The notes under the pieces are model-generated. The model worked only from the letters and a program-made list of their open reading frames with translations, was not told the DNA's origin and ran no database searches. The position numbers were made by a program, and so were the translations under genes. Source: Holophagae bacterium (lineage in GTDB: Bacteria > Acidobacteriota > Holophagae > Acanthopleuribacterales > Acanthopleuribacteraceae). From it: a stretch of 64,000 nucleotides of DNA. The stretch covers positions 248,001 to 312,000 of the forward strand of contig JAJCXM010000038.1 of the NCBI GenBank assembly GCA_029263455.1, in the 5' to 3' direction. Positions 43,986-52,558 of this stretch are shown piece after piece (within the stretch, counting starts at the first letter, position 1; each line of letters begins with the position of its first letter).

Positions 43986-44726
43986 TCATGGATTCTGCTC
44001 GAATGACTGCACGTCAAACGAGGGTAATTCTGCCAGAGTCTGTTCAAGCCCGTGTGCTAGGTCTTCGAAACTATCAGCCGCGCGATAAGAAGTGGCATAG
44101 CTCCGTAGTGGGTGATTGGAATCTACGCAAAGACCTATCGCGTAGATAGGAAACCCATGTTCCATGGCATAAATCGAAGCCTGAGGTATTGAGTCTGCAA
44201 TGCCGTCCGTTACGACTACAATGCGATACTCACCGTAACCCAATTGTTTCTTGTACTGGTGCACTAATTGATTTGTCGCATAAACAATCGATTCAGAGAG
44301 TGGCGTTCCTGATCCTGCGTAAACGGCATTCAGTTTTTGGACAAAGTCTCCGCGATTGCCCTGGCCCAAGGGGACAGCCTCCCGCTCGCCATTATTATCA
44401 AACACATATAGACCAATATTGATGTCATCTGGGATCTTAGCTAGAAACTCCGTCACCGCCCATTGTGCACCTTGTAGTTTGGTCGCAAACGACGCATCGC
44501 CACTGCAATCGCCGTCAGGTGCATCTGCCATACTGCCACTGCCGTCAAAAACAAAATAGAAGTTACGTGTCAGCGATACTTGGGCGTCTGGATCCGAATC
44601 GTTCAGGGCAATTTCTGTGCGTTTGATATTGGCTAGAACTTGTGAAAGCTGTTGGGTAGATGTTTCAGAAGAATGGTTGGAGCCACACATGGTAAGAACG
44701 AGGCAGATGCCAACGAGATATCTCAC
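43986..44726 (-). CDS. VWA-domain protein, probable lipoprotein
   Basis: A 246-aa exported protein from GTG 44726, three bases after the preceding stop. A short signal (YLVGICLVLTMCGSN) ends at Cys14 with a lipobox-like LTMC, atypical at -1. The VWA domain has the MIDAS motif FVFDGSGSM, plus GSGTPLSES and VVVTDGIADS, so the metal site appears intact. VWA domains form metal-dependent protein contacts. It lies between two SBP-OmpA genes and could bridge them or bind a partner in the envelope. Confidence 0.85.
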   Translation of the reverse strand: MRYLVGICLVLTMCGSNHSSETSTQQLSQVLANIKRTEIALNDSDPDAQVSLTRNFYFVFDGSGSMADAPDGDCSGDASFATKLQGAQWAVTEFLAKIPDDINIGLYVFDNNGEREAVPLGQGNRGDFVQKLNAVYAGSGTPLSESIVYATNQLVHQYKKQLGYGEYRIVVVTDGIADSIPQASIYAMEHGFPIYAIGLCVDSNHPLRSYATSYRAADSFEDLAHGLEQTLAELPSFDVQSFEQNP

Positions 44727-44729
44727 GCG

Positions 44730-46433
44730 TTAATCCAACGGCACAAATTCATCGAGTTCAGCCTCGATCTGTTTTATACGGAATACCACCCTGCGGTTGG
44801 CTGCCCATTCGTCTTTAGTGCGCGGAGGATTAAATTTCGGAGTGGAAATACCCATGCCAACAGATACGAACTGCGATTCATCAACCTTCATGCCTTTTCC
44901 CTTACAGTAGGCAAGGAAGCTTGTTCTAACTGATTGAGAACGCTCGAGCGACAAATTCTTTGCTTGTTGCTGCATTTGCGAGACTTCGATTGCGGGCTTA
45001 CCACCTTGTTTCGCTTTTAGAATCCCTAATGGATCCGAATGGCCCTCAACGATAATTAGCGCGCCCCCGTATGTCTCGGCAATCTCGAGTGCCTTTTGGA
45101 AATCACCTGCGTAACGAGAATCGCTAAATTCACTTTGGTTGGGGTCAAAGTTGATTTCGATTTGAAATAACGTGCCTTCCTCAGCCCAAGATGTGGATTC
45201 TACCGAAATGCGTTGCTCTACCTTAGATGCCACTTTTTGGCTGTCAAATTTGGGCTTGCTAGGTATCGCTTTAGCTTTCGAAAGACCTTTTGCTAACTCG
45301 GTGTAATCCCAATTGGCGTCATTTATCTTTACGCGGCCCTTCATCAAGCCCATGTCTTTGAAGTTCTTTTGAATTTCGTCTGTCACACGACTTAACGATC
45401 GCGTTGTCCCTTTTCCTGAAAAGAAAGAGACGTTGCCGTCAAAACCGACAAATTCACAGTCCGCCAAAAGGGCTTCGACGTCGGGCACGGCTTGCGGTGC
45501 GCCCAATAGGAGGTCTGCCGATCGGCTCATCAGCTGTTGGTAATCGGATTGGCGTGAACTCTTATTGGTCATCAAGTCTGCCAGCTGTTCCTGGCCCTTC
45601 ATTAAGGCATGCGTGAATTTCAGCATCTTAGAAGGATTCTTCTCAAAATAATCGGAACGTACAGCGTAGACATCGGCAATAATTCGGCTAGCTGTTTTAG
45701 TACTTAACAGGATGCGAGCACCTTTGACGGAACCCGATGAGCCCGTCCCCACATTGCCTCCTGATGTCAGGTTCAAGGCATCAGGAATAATGCACATAAT
45801 GGCGTCTAATGAATCATCAGCCAGGAATGCACTTACAGGGTCAACAATTGTGCCACTGTCTTGTACGGGCAAAGTTAGGTCAGGCAACCATTTGAACTTG
45901 ACGTCATTCAGAGAAACTCGGGCCGATGTCAGGAGATTCGCAGCATAGTCCATATGAGGACCGTAAAGCTGAAGACCAATCGTATCGCCTTTAAGTTGAC
46001 TTGGCTTTTTTGCCTTGCGAACTACCATGGCGTCTCCGCCATTGGACCAGGTCATTTGATATATAACGACCAAATCCAATCCATTGTCCTTAAAAACTTC
46101 GGCAGCCGCGTTGACCATACCCAATGTTCCGCGTATTAAAGGCGTCTTACCTTCAATGCAGTCCTTGACTTGGCTGGTGAAATCGTTCTGAACCACCAAT
46201 TCAACATTTAGGCCTTCGTCTTTGAATAAACCGGCGGAATCAGCGTAGATTGTTGCCACATCGCCGCCCCAAGTGATGAGCGGAACTTTGATCGTCCTAT
46301 CATCAACGCTCTTTTTCGAAGCGCTAACCGCTTCACTCATTGGCTTTGGCTCAAGATACGACAGCTTTTGCGCCAGACTTGGCAGCGTTGTTAATCCGGC
46401 AAAAATCGCGAGAAGGTATGCTCGTTTGACCAT
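44730..46433 (-). CDS. Periplasmic SBP-OmpA fusion protein (first copy)
   Basis: A 567-aa protein from ATG 46433 after AAGGAGGGAG. Signal peptide is LLAIFAGLTTLPSLA|QK. Residues 48-300 form an NMT1-like SBP (VPLITWGGDVATIYADSAGLF), and residues 425-560 an OmpA-like domain: IEINFDPNQSEF, VEGHSDPLG (wall-binding Asp present), LSLERSQSVR and ANRRVVFRI (Arg present). It therefore likely captures a small ligand and is fixed to peptidoglycan. It is the first of the eleven closely spaced genes, directly downstream of the FHA kinase gene, and the predicted promoter at 46529-46557 precedes it. Confidence 0.88.
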   Translation of the reverse strand: MVKRAYLLAIFAGLTTLPSLAQKLSYLEPKPMSEAVSASKKSVDDRTIKVPLITWGGDVATIYADSAGLFKDEGLNVELVVQNDFTSQVKDCIEGKTPLIRGTLGMVNAAAEVFKDNGLDLVVIYQMTWSNGGDAMVVRKAKKPSQLKGDTIGLQLYGPHMDYAANLLTSARVSLNDVKFKWLPDLTLPVQDSGTIVDPVSAFLADDSLDAIMCIIPDALNLTSGGNVGTGSSGSVKGARILLSTKTASRIIADVYAVRSDYFEKNPSKMLKFTHALMKGQEQLADLMTNKSSRQSDYQQLMSRSADLLLGAPQAVPDVEALLADCEFVGFDGNVSFFSGKGTTRSLSRVTDEIQKNFKDMGLMKGRVKINDANWDYTELAKGLSKAKAIPSKPKFDSQKVASKVEQRISVESTSWAEEGTLFQIEINFDPNQSEFSDSRYAGDFQKALEIAETYGGALIIVEGHSDPLGILKAKQGGKPAIEVSQMQQQAKNLSLERSQSVRTSFLAYCKGKGMKVDESQFVSVGMGISTPKFNPPRTKDEWAANRRVVFRIKQIEAELDEFVPLD

Positions 46434-46528
46434 ATCGCTTTCTCCCTCCTTGTGGTATCCAGTCCTAATGCTAACTCGAAAGAATTAAGCAGTTTTTGCG
46501 TGATGTGTTTCCTTCGAAGTGTTTATGC

Positions 46529-46557
46529 ATCATAACCCGTCATGACTTGCTGAGCAA
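46529..46557 (-). promoter_or_regulatory. Possible sigma-70-like promoter before the SBP-OmpA operon
   Basis: On the minus strand TTGCTC (46557-46552), 17 nt, then TATGAT (46534-46529). The -10 is a 5/6 match and the -35 is 3/6. It sits about 95 nt before the start codon at 46433, within the 221-nt gap after the kinase gene. It would let the operon be expressed apart from the kinase. Confidence 0.35.
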
Positions 46558-46654
46558 CTGACGAACGGCTGTAATTTGTTGCGTAAATAGGCTTCGCAAT
46601 ACAAGTCGACGCGCCCAACGAAGATCTGGGAATGGGCCGTGTGAAAGTGATTGC

Positions 46655-48493
46655 TTAGTCCGGCAAATAGAGCAGCGATCCACCGACTTGACCAAACCAG
46701 AGCTGATCGTTGGGATGAACCTCAATTTCCTGTACGACTTGAACCTTATTGTGGAAGGTGAGGTTCAAGCTTCCTTCATCCCTAAGCGTTACTTTCTTAC
46801 CCTGGACATTAATGATTGCGTGCCGACGAGAAACGGATGCGCTGGGAACACGAATATGGGCGTCTTGAGTTCGGCCAACTACATTATCGCCAGGCTGTAA
46901 GGGAAAGCGATGATTTTGCCCATTCTTGCCGTAAATCACCAGGTAATAACCACTTCGACTCTTTTCGGGAAGAGGGCCAAAATGGGTTGGAAGACCTTTG
47001 CCCGCAGATAATTCGGTACCGCCTAGAATTTCTATGGGCGTGGTTTGATCGAGTTTATTCTGCGACGCATTACGCGTACGCAGCATATGCATCATTTCTT
47101 TGAACAGGGCGACTTCTTCTTCGAGAACGGCATTCAAACCCTGAAGCAGTTTCAAATTAGACTCGGCCACCGTTACATTTCCATCTTGTACAGCTTTGCG
47201 GAATTTCTGTCGTGCTTGGCGTACCTGCTCATCAACCTTACGGTGAGCGTCCAATCTGTCGTGGTACAAGCGAGTTAGCTGATCGTGGTCTTCTGGCGTT
47301 GCATTGCCGAGTTGAGACAAGCGTTCATAGTGAAGTTGGGCTTTCTCTAAAACTTTGGCTTGTAGTGCTTCGTCAAAGTGGTGTCGTTCCTCATTGATAC
47401 ATTCATCCAACATGCGTCGTTCCCGGGAAAGGGTTGCACCGAGTTGTTCTAAGTGATGGAGTTGTTCTTTTGCCTGGTCAAACTGACCTAAATCCAAACT
47501 AGAACGAAATTGGTTTCGAGCTGTCTCAATACGGTCACTGGGCGCGTCATGAGTGCCTGAGGCATCAGTTTCGAAATCAAATCGTTTACTCGATTTTGCT
47601 TTTGTCTTGATTCGGAACATAGCGCTCAAGCTACCCGAAAACTCACCCGCACTTTGATAACGCTGTTCTTTGTTCAGGTGCAGGGCCTTGGCCATGAATA
47701 CATGAAACGCACGTGGGTCCAATCCGAAGACAGGGTCCGGATCAAGCAAAGCTGGTTCACCACTCACAATGCGGTAGATGATCTGACTCAACGATTGCCC
47801 GGGGAACGGTGTTTGACCGGTCATCAATTCATGGGTCATGATGGCCAGGGCGAAGAGATCTGCTCGGAAATCGACGGTCTCATTGAGCATTTGTTCAGGA
47901 CTCGCGTATTTGACCGTCCCTAAGAATTGACCGGTTTTGGTCATCTTATCTTCAACTAACTTGGCTACACCGAAATCGAGGATCTTGATACGGCCTTTGT
48001 CGGTCAACATGATGTTTTGGGGTTTGATGTCGCGGTGGACAATGCCTTCATTGTGCGCTGCTTCAAGGGCCGCACAGATTTGGCCGACCATGTCGATCAC
48101 GGACGCTGCGGTGATTTCTTTCCGGCGCTTCATTTTTTCCGCCATGGACTCACCGGAGACTAATTCCAGCACAATGAAAGGCGTGTCGTCTTGTTCCCCC
48201 ATATCGTAGATGACAACGATATTGGGATGATGAATTTTGCCGCCTATTTGGGCTTCTCTAAAAAATCGTGCTTTGAATTTGAGCTGATCTTCTATGGTGT
48301 CCAGCACTTCCATGCGAATGGTTTTGATCGCAACTTTACGTTTGAGCACTGGGTCATTGGCGCAATACACCTTACCCATAGCGCCTTCACCTAGCACTTT
48401 CTCCAGTTCATAACGGCCGATGTTTTGTAGTTCCATAAGAATATTGGGTCGAATGTCGACCGTTAGACCTTCACGGGTGTTGTAAGCGTTCAT
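46655..48493 (-). CDS. Ser/Thr protein kinase with C-terminal FHA domain
   Basis: A 612-aa protein from the ATG at 48493 (an ATG at 48436 or a TTG at 48556 is also possible; none has a clear ribosome site). The kinase domain has VLGEGAMGKVYCA, VAIKTI (Lys57), VHRDIKPQNI (Asp155), DFG (173-175) and GTVKYASPEQ. A coiled-coil middle follows, then an FHA domain near 520-610 (PGDNVVGRTQDAHIRVPSASVSRRH), which binds phosphothreonine. No TM segment is seen, so it is cytosolic. It lies upstream of the eleven-gene operon on the same strand and is the likely phospho-relay regulator of it. Confidence 0.9.
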   Translation of the reverse strand: MNAYNTREGLTVDIRPNILMELQNIGRYELEKVLGEGAMGKVYCANDPVLKRKVAIKTIRMEVLDTIEDQLKFKARFFREAQIGGKIHHPNIVVIYDMGEQDDTPFIVLELVSGESMAEKMKRRKEITAASVIDMVGQICAALEAAHNEGIVHRDIKPQNIMLTDKGRIKILDFGVAKLVEDKMTKTGQFLGTVKYASPEQMLNETVDFRADLFALAIMTHELMTGQTPFPGQSLSQIIYRIVSGEPALLDPDPVFGLDPRAFHVFMAKALHLNKEQRYQSAGEFSGSLSAMFRIKTKAKSSKRFDFETDASGTHDAPSDRIETARNQFRSSLDLGQFDQAKEQLHHLEQLGATLSRERRMLDECINEERHHFDEALQAKVLEKAQLHYERLSQLGNATPEDHDQLTRLYHDRLDAHRKVDEQVRQARQKFRKAVQDGNVTVAESNLKLLQGLNAVLEEEVALFKEMMHMLRTRNASQNKLDQTTPIEILGGTELSAGKGLPTHFGPLPEKSRSGYYLVIYGKNGQNHRFPLQPGDNVVGRTQDAHIRVPSASVSRRHAIINVQGKKVTLRDEGSLNLTFHNKVQVVQEIEVHPNDQLWFGQVGGSLLYLPD

Positions 48494-48658
48494 TCTACTG
48501 AATGACGGTAAACGACTCAACCTAGGCTTGCTACAATCGTGATGAGGTTGATTCAACAGACGGCTGAATCTTGGCTTGATGTTTCAATCAATGACATTCA
48601 TGCGTTAGAATGCGTCGGTTTGTGAAATCCGCTGTCGATGCCCATTAGGAGGAGTCAA

Positions 48659-50059
48659 ATGACTGAATTGAAGGTGAATACAGTTGTCATAGGGTCGGGT
48701 CCTGGTGGCTATGTGGCAGCGATTAGGCTAGCCCAACTCGGCGTAGACACCCTTATGATAGAGAAAGAGAATTATGGCGGGGTTTGTCTTAATGTTGGCT
48801 GTATTCCTTCCAAAGCCCTTATTCATGTGGCTCGATCATACGAATCCCTTGGGGGAATGAGTGGTCTGGGTATTGAAGTTGAAAAGCCAAAGATAGACTT
48901 TAAGAAGACTCAGGAATGGAAGTCAGGTGTAGTTAAACAATTAACGGGTGGAATCAAGATTCTCGTCATGAAGAATGGCGGCAAAGTGCTCTTGGCCACG
49001 GCTGAAATGGTTGATGCACACAATTTGATCGCGCGTGCAGAAGATGGCTCAGTTACCAAGGTTCAATTTGAGCATTGTGTGTTAGCGACGGGATCTTCGC
49101 CCATCCACATCCCTATTTTCCCAATTGGCGGCCGTATTTTGGATTCCACTGGGGCGTTAGCTTTGCCAGAGATTCCCAAAAAGCTCGCCATTATTGGCGG
49201 CGGCTATATTGGCTTAGAACTAGGCTCCGTTTACCACAAACTTGGCTCGCAAGTGACTGTTATTGAGATGATGGAAACCGTTTTGCCTGGGTTTGATGCT
49301 GACGTTGTCAAGGCCATGCAGAGAAAGCTCAAGAAAGACAAGGTTCGTGTGCTCACTTCCGCTAAAGCGAAGGCATATAAAGAAACGAAGGCCGGACTAC
49401 AACTTACGGTGGAACACAAAGGACAAGATGAAGTCCTGGATTGTGACTACCTCATTGTCAGTGTAGGTCGTCGACCAAACTCAAAAGGATTTGGTCTTGA
49501 GAAAACGGACGTCAAGGTCAATGAGCAAGGCTTTGTCGATGTGGATCGTCAGATGAGAACCAATCTGCCGCATATCTTCGCCATCGGCGATTTGGCAGGT
49601 CAACCCATGCTGGCACACCACGCTTCTTACCAGGGTGAAATCGCTGCTGAGGTTATTGCCGGTCACCATGCTGAAGACCTGGCCAAAACATGTGCCGCGG
49701 TTGTGTTTACTGATCCTGAGATTGCTACCGTTGGTATGAGTGAGATTGAGGCCAAAGCAAAAGGCCTGAAAATCGTTGTAGGCCAATTCCCGTTTGCGGC
49801 ACTTGGCAAAGCTAAAGCTCAGGCCGATACAGATGGTTTTGTGAAGATCATTGCTGTAGCTGAGACCGAGGAGGTTCTGGGCATGGTCATTGTGGGTCAC
49901 AACGCGGGTGATCTTATTGGCGAAGCCCTGCTTGGTATTGAAATGGGCGCGTTTTTGGATGACTTCAGCCAATCTATTCATCCACATCCAACCCTAACAG
50001 AAGCCATAATGGAAGCGGCTAAGAAGGCCAAGGGCGCCGCGATCCATGTCTTGAACTAA
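48659..50059 (+). CDS. lpdA: Dihydrolipoyl dehydrogenase (E3)
   Basis: A 466-aa flavoprotein disulfide reductase. It has VIGSGPGGYVAAIR (FAD), the redox disulfide GVCLNVGCIPSKALIH with Cys43 and Cys48, IIGGGYIGLELGSVY (NAD), IFAIGDLAGQPMLAH, and the C-terminal SIHPHPTLTEA holding the catalytic His. This is the E3 of 2-oxoacid dehydrogenase complexes, reoxidising dihydrolipoamide with NAD+. The start is ATG 48659 after TTAGGAGGAG. A frame from 48638 precedes the ribosome site. No E1/E2 genes are nearby. ubiX begins three bases after its stop. Confidence 0.96.
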   Translation: MTELKVNTVVIGSGPGGYVAAIRLAQLGVDTLMIEKENYGGVCLNVGCIPSKALIHVARSYESLGGMSGLGIEVEKPKIDFKKTQEWKSGVVKQLTGGIKILVMKNGGKVLLATAEMVDAHNLIARAEDGSVTKVQFEHCVLATGSSPIHIPIFPIGGRILDSTGALALPEIPKKLAIIGGGYIGLELGSVYHKLGSQVTVIEMMETVLPGFDADVVKAMQRKLKKDKVRVLTSAKAKAYKETKAGLQLTVEHKGQDEVLDCDYLIVSVGRRPNSKGFGLEKTDVKVNEQGFVDVDRQMRTNLPHIFAIGDLAGQPMLAHHASYQGEIAAEVIAGHHAEDLAKTCAAVVFTDPEIATVGMSEIEAKAKGLKIVVGQFPFAALGKAKAQADTDGFVKIIAVAETEEVLGMVIVGHNAGDLIGEALLGIEMGAFLDDFSQSIHPHPTLTEAIMEAAKKAKGAAIHVLN

Positions 50060-50062
50060 ATA

Positions 50063-50626
50063 ATGAAACGCAAAATTGCCATCGCCTTAACAGGCGCCAG
50101 TGGCGCGCCCTACTTTGTAAGATTAGTGGAGCGACTGGCCAAGCAGGAAGACCTGGAGATTTGCTTACTTTCATCAGAAGCAGGTCGACGGGTATTAAAT
50201 GATGAGTGTGGGTTTTCCTGGAAATCCTACGCCGTTGCAGGTGTCACTAAGGTTAACGAATTGGATATCGGTCATTCCATTGCCTCGGGTTCAACGATGC
50301 TGGATTCGATGGTGGTTTGTCCGTGTAGTATGAGTACCTTGAGTGCCGTTGCGTATGGATTGACAGAAAACCTCATTCACAGAGTGGCGTCTGTTCAACT
50401 GAAAGAGCGTAGACGTTTGATACTCGTTCCTCGGGAGTTACCGCTTTCGTTGGTGCATATTCGTGCGTTATCGGCGGCATGTGAGGCAGGTGCCCAAATT
50501 ATTCCTGCAAGCCCTAGTTTTTATCTGAAGCCCGAATCGGTGTTAGATATCGTGGATACGGTGGTGGATAGGCTCATCGATCAACTGCAGATCAATGATG
50601 GGGCAGTGAAGAGATGGTCGCCTTGA
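50063..50626 (+). CDS. ubiX: Flavin prenyltransferase, UbiX/MqnM-like
   Basis: A 187-aa UbiX-type enzyme. It has IAIALTGASGAPY, VVCPCSMSTLSAVAYGLTENLIHRVASVQLKERR in parts, LILVPRELPLSLVH and IIPASPSFYLKP. It makes prenylated FMN for UbiD-type decarboxylases. It overlaps the UbiA-like mqnP gene by 13 nt, a pairing typical of futalosine-route menaquinone genes in which a UbiX/UbiD pair decarboxylates the naphthoate. I see no UbiD in the window. Confidence 0.93.
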   Translation: MKRKIAIALTGASGAPYFVRLVERLAKQEDLEICLLSSEAGRRVLNDECGFSWKSYAVAGVTKVNELDIGHSIASGSTMLDSMVVCPCSMSTLSAVAYGLTENLIHRVASVQLKERRRLILVPRELPLSLVHIRALSAACEAGAQIIPASPSFYLKPESVLDIVDTVVDRLIDQLQINDGAVKRWSP

Positions 50627-51477
50627 GAGTTGCGTTATTTGAGACGCTGACAATGATCAAGATCGAACATAGCGTTTTTGCTTTGCCATTCGCGCTTGCC
50701 TCTGCTTTTCTTGCTGCAGGGGGTTTGCCAGAATGGCGAATCTTGGGTCTCGTCGTCATCGCCATGATCGCTGCAAGATCCGCCGCCATGGCTTTTAACC
50801 GTTTCCTCGATTCGGAAATTGACGGACAAAACCCGCGCACAGCGATGAGGTCTATTCCTGCTGGCCGTTTAAGTCGATCATTCGCGCTTGGCTTCACGTT
50901 GGTCTGTTTAGCGCTCTTCGTATTTATTTGCGCTCGACTTAATCCGCTCGCTTTAGTTTGTTCGCCGTTGGTTATCTTGGTGCTCCTCGGCTACAGTGCA
51001 ACCAAACGATTTACGCGCTATTCTCATTTTGTTTTGGGACTCGCACTTGGTTTAGCACCAGTAGGTGCATGGGTAGCGGTGACGGGTCAGTTGCACTGGG
51101 ACCCTGTCTTGTTGGGATTGGCCGTCGCAGGTTGGACGGCAGGTTTCGATATGATTTACGCCTGTCAAGATATCGAGTTTGATCGAGAAGTAGGTCTCCA
51201 TTCAATCCCCGCTCGCATAGGTGTCAAAAAGACACTACTTTTGTCACGATCCCTTCATTTGGCCATGATCTGCCTGTTGGTCTACCTGGGTTTGCATTGG
51301 TCTTTTCATCCGGTGTATTGGGTAGGAATGACGATCGTGGGTCTGTGCATCATATATGAGCACTATTTAGTTTGGGACGGCGATTTGTCCAAGGTCGATA
51401 TGGCCTTTTTCACGATGAACGGTGCGATCTCATTGATATTTGGAGCCGCAACCATGACGGCCGCCGTGCTGGCGTAA
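50614..51477 (+). CDS. mqnP: UbiA-family prenyltransferase, MqnP-like
   Basis: A 287-aa membrane prenyltransferase. The first Asp-rich motif is AFNRFLDSEIDGQNPRTAMR, with NPRT as in MqnP (4-hydroxybenzoate polyprenyltransferase-like). The second is YACQDIEFDREVGLHSIPARIG. About eight TM helices are present. It attaches a polyprenyl chain to an aromatic quinone precursor, probably in the futalosine menaquinone pathway, given the ubiX neighbour. UbiA in ubiquinone synthesis is the alternative. The ATG lies inside the end of ubiX. Confidence 0.85.
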   Translation: MVALRVALFETLTMIKIEHSVFALPFALASAFLAAGGLPEWRILGLVVIAMIAARSAAMAFNRFLDSEIDGQNPRTAMRSIPAGRLSRSFALGFTLVCLALFVFICARLNPLALVCSPLVILVLLGYSATKRFTRYSHFVLGLALGLAPVGAWVAVTGQLHWDPVLLGLAVAGWTAGFDMIYACQDIEFDREVGLHSIPARIGVKKTLLLSRSLHLAMICLLVYLGLHWSFHPVYWVGMTIVGLCIIYEHYLVWDGDLSKVDMAFFTMNGAISLIFGAATMTAAVLA

Positions 51478-51516
51478 TTTGTCATAGTTTTCACGTATCA
51501 ATGTTAAGCCGACGGA

Positions 51517-52452
51517 CTATTTTTTATGGGCGACCAATTCGATAGTGGCCCCACGCCTCATTAGTGATTCCAAAATGGAAAGCACAAGAGCAGGTGTCGC
51601 CAGTGCAGCTCCGGCGAGTTTATGGCCACTGACACTGTGTTTGCCATGGCCCTTTAGTTGCTCATACAAGACTTCGCGTGGTTGTGTGAAGCGGTTCATC
51701 CAGCTCTGAATAAAGCCAAATGGGTTCTGCTCGAATGAAAAATGGCGAATATTTTTCAACACAAAACCTCGTCGATCAAGCTCGCTTAATAGGCCCTTGG
51801 CTGTGGGAATGAATAGGTGTCTTGGTGGATCTAGATGGAACCATAAGGGGCCTGCCATCATTGCTTGCCAGCTAGCCGCATTTGGCAGCGACAGGAATAA
51901 GTACCCACCTGTCTTCAAAAGTGATTCAATCTTGTCAAGTGTGCGTTGCGGCTGAGGCAGATGCTCAAAGACATGCCATAAACAGATCGCATCAAATTGT
52001 TGACCCTTAAAGTCCACCTCGTCGAAGGCGCCGATATGCAAATTCAACCCTTTAACTTGTGCCGCGCGTTTAGCTGAGTTGCCTTCCAACTCAATGCCAT
52101 CGGCCTTAAAGCCTTGCCTGATTAATTGGGCAAGAAAACGGCCATTGCCACAACCCACATCAAGGATGTGTTGGGAAGGCTTCAGCAGGCGCGCCACGCG
52201 ACGGGCTCTTGCTTCACGAAACCATTGAACTAGGTGTTCAATTGGTCCGGCAAACTTGGATTCACCTTCACCATAATAGTCGTCTTTATAGGCAAGGTTC
52301 AGCTCTTCAGCGGTTGGTTGCGGATTCAAAAATAGGCAACCGCATTGGGCACACCGAAAAACAAAAAAAGTCTGGTCTAGCCTTGACTGTGTTTCAAATT
52401 TAAATCGGGCCGATTGCGCTTCACAGAAAAAGCATTTTTTCGACTCATCCAT
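51517..52452 (-). CDS. Class I SAM-dependent methyltransferase with N-terminal zinc-ribbon-like motif
   Basis: A 311-aa protein. It begins CFFCEAQSARFKFETQ then RCAQCGCLFLNPQPT, a CxxC pair and a second CxxC typical of the zinc-finger-like start of many bacterial surface-glycan methyltransferases. The SAM motif is HILDVGCGNGRFLAQL and ICLWHVFEHLPQPQRTLDK follows. A C-terminal hydrophobic stretch is present. The substrate is unknown, though envelope sugars are plausible as the divergent neighbour is a GT2. Starts at ATG 52452. Confidence 0.85.
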   Translation of the reverse strand: MDESKKCFFCEAQSARFKFETQSRLDQTFFVFRCAQCGCLFLNPQPTAEELNLAYKDDYYGEGESKFAGPIEHLVQWFREARARRVARLLKPSQHILDVGCGNGRFLAQLIRQGFKADGIELEGNSAKRAAQVKGLNLHIGAFDEVDFKGQQFDAICLWHVFEHLPQPQRTLDKIESLLKTGGYLFLSLPNAASWQAMMAGPLWFHLDPPRHLFIPTAKGLLSELDRRGFVLKNIRHFSFEQNPFGFIQSWMNRFTQPREVLYEQLKGHGKHSVSGHKLAGAALATPALVLSILESLMRRGATIELVAHKK

Positions 52453-52558
52453 TGCGCTTCCAAACCCTTAGCCTCATGTAGTCAGCATACTCGAAAGCAG
52501 GCTCGAGGTCGAGTTTGGCACTTGCTATGGCATAATGGGGCCTTGTTTAGGAGTAAAC

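Noticed and set aside
48550-48570. GATTCA-N9-TGAATC inverted repeat upstream of lpdA and the FHA kinase
   Set aside because: Only 6-bp arms and no extension; too short to claim an operator.
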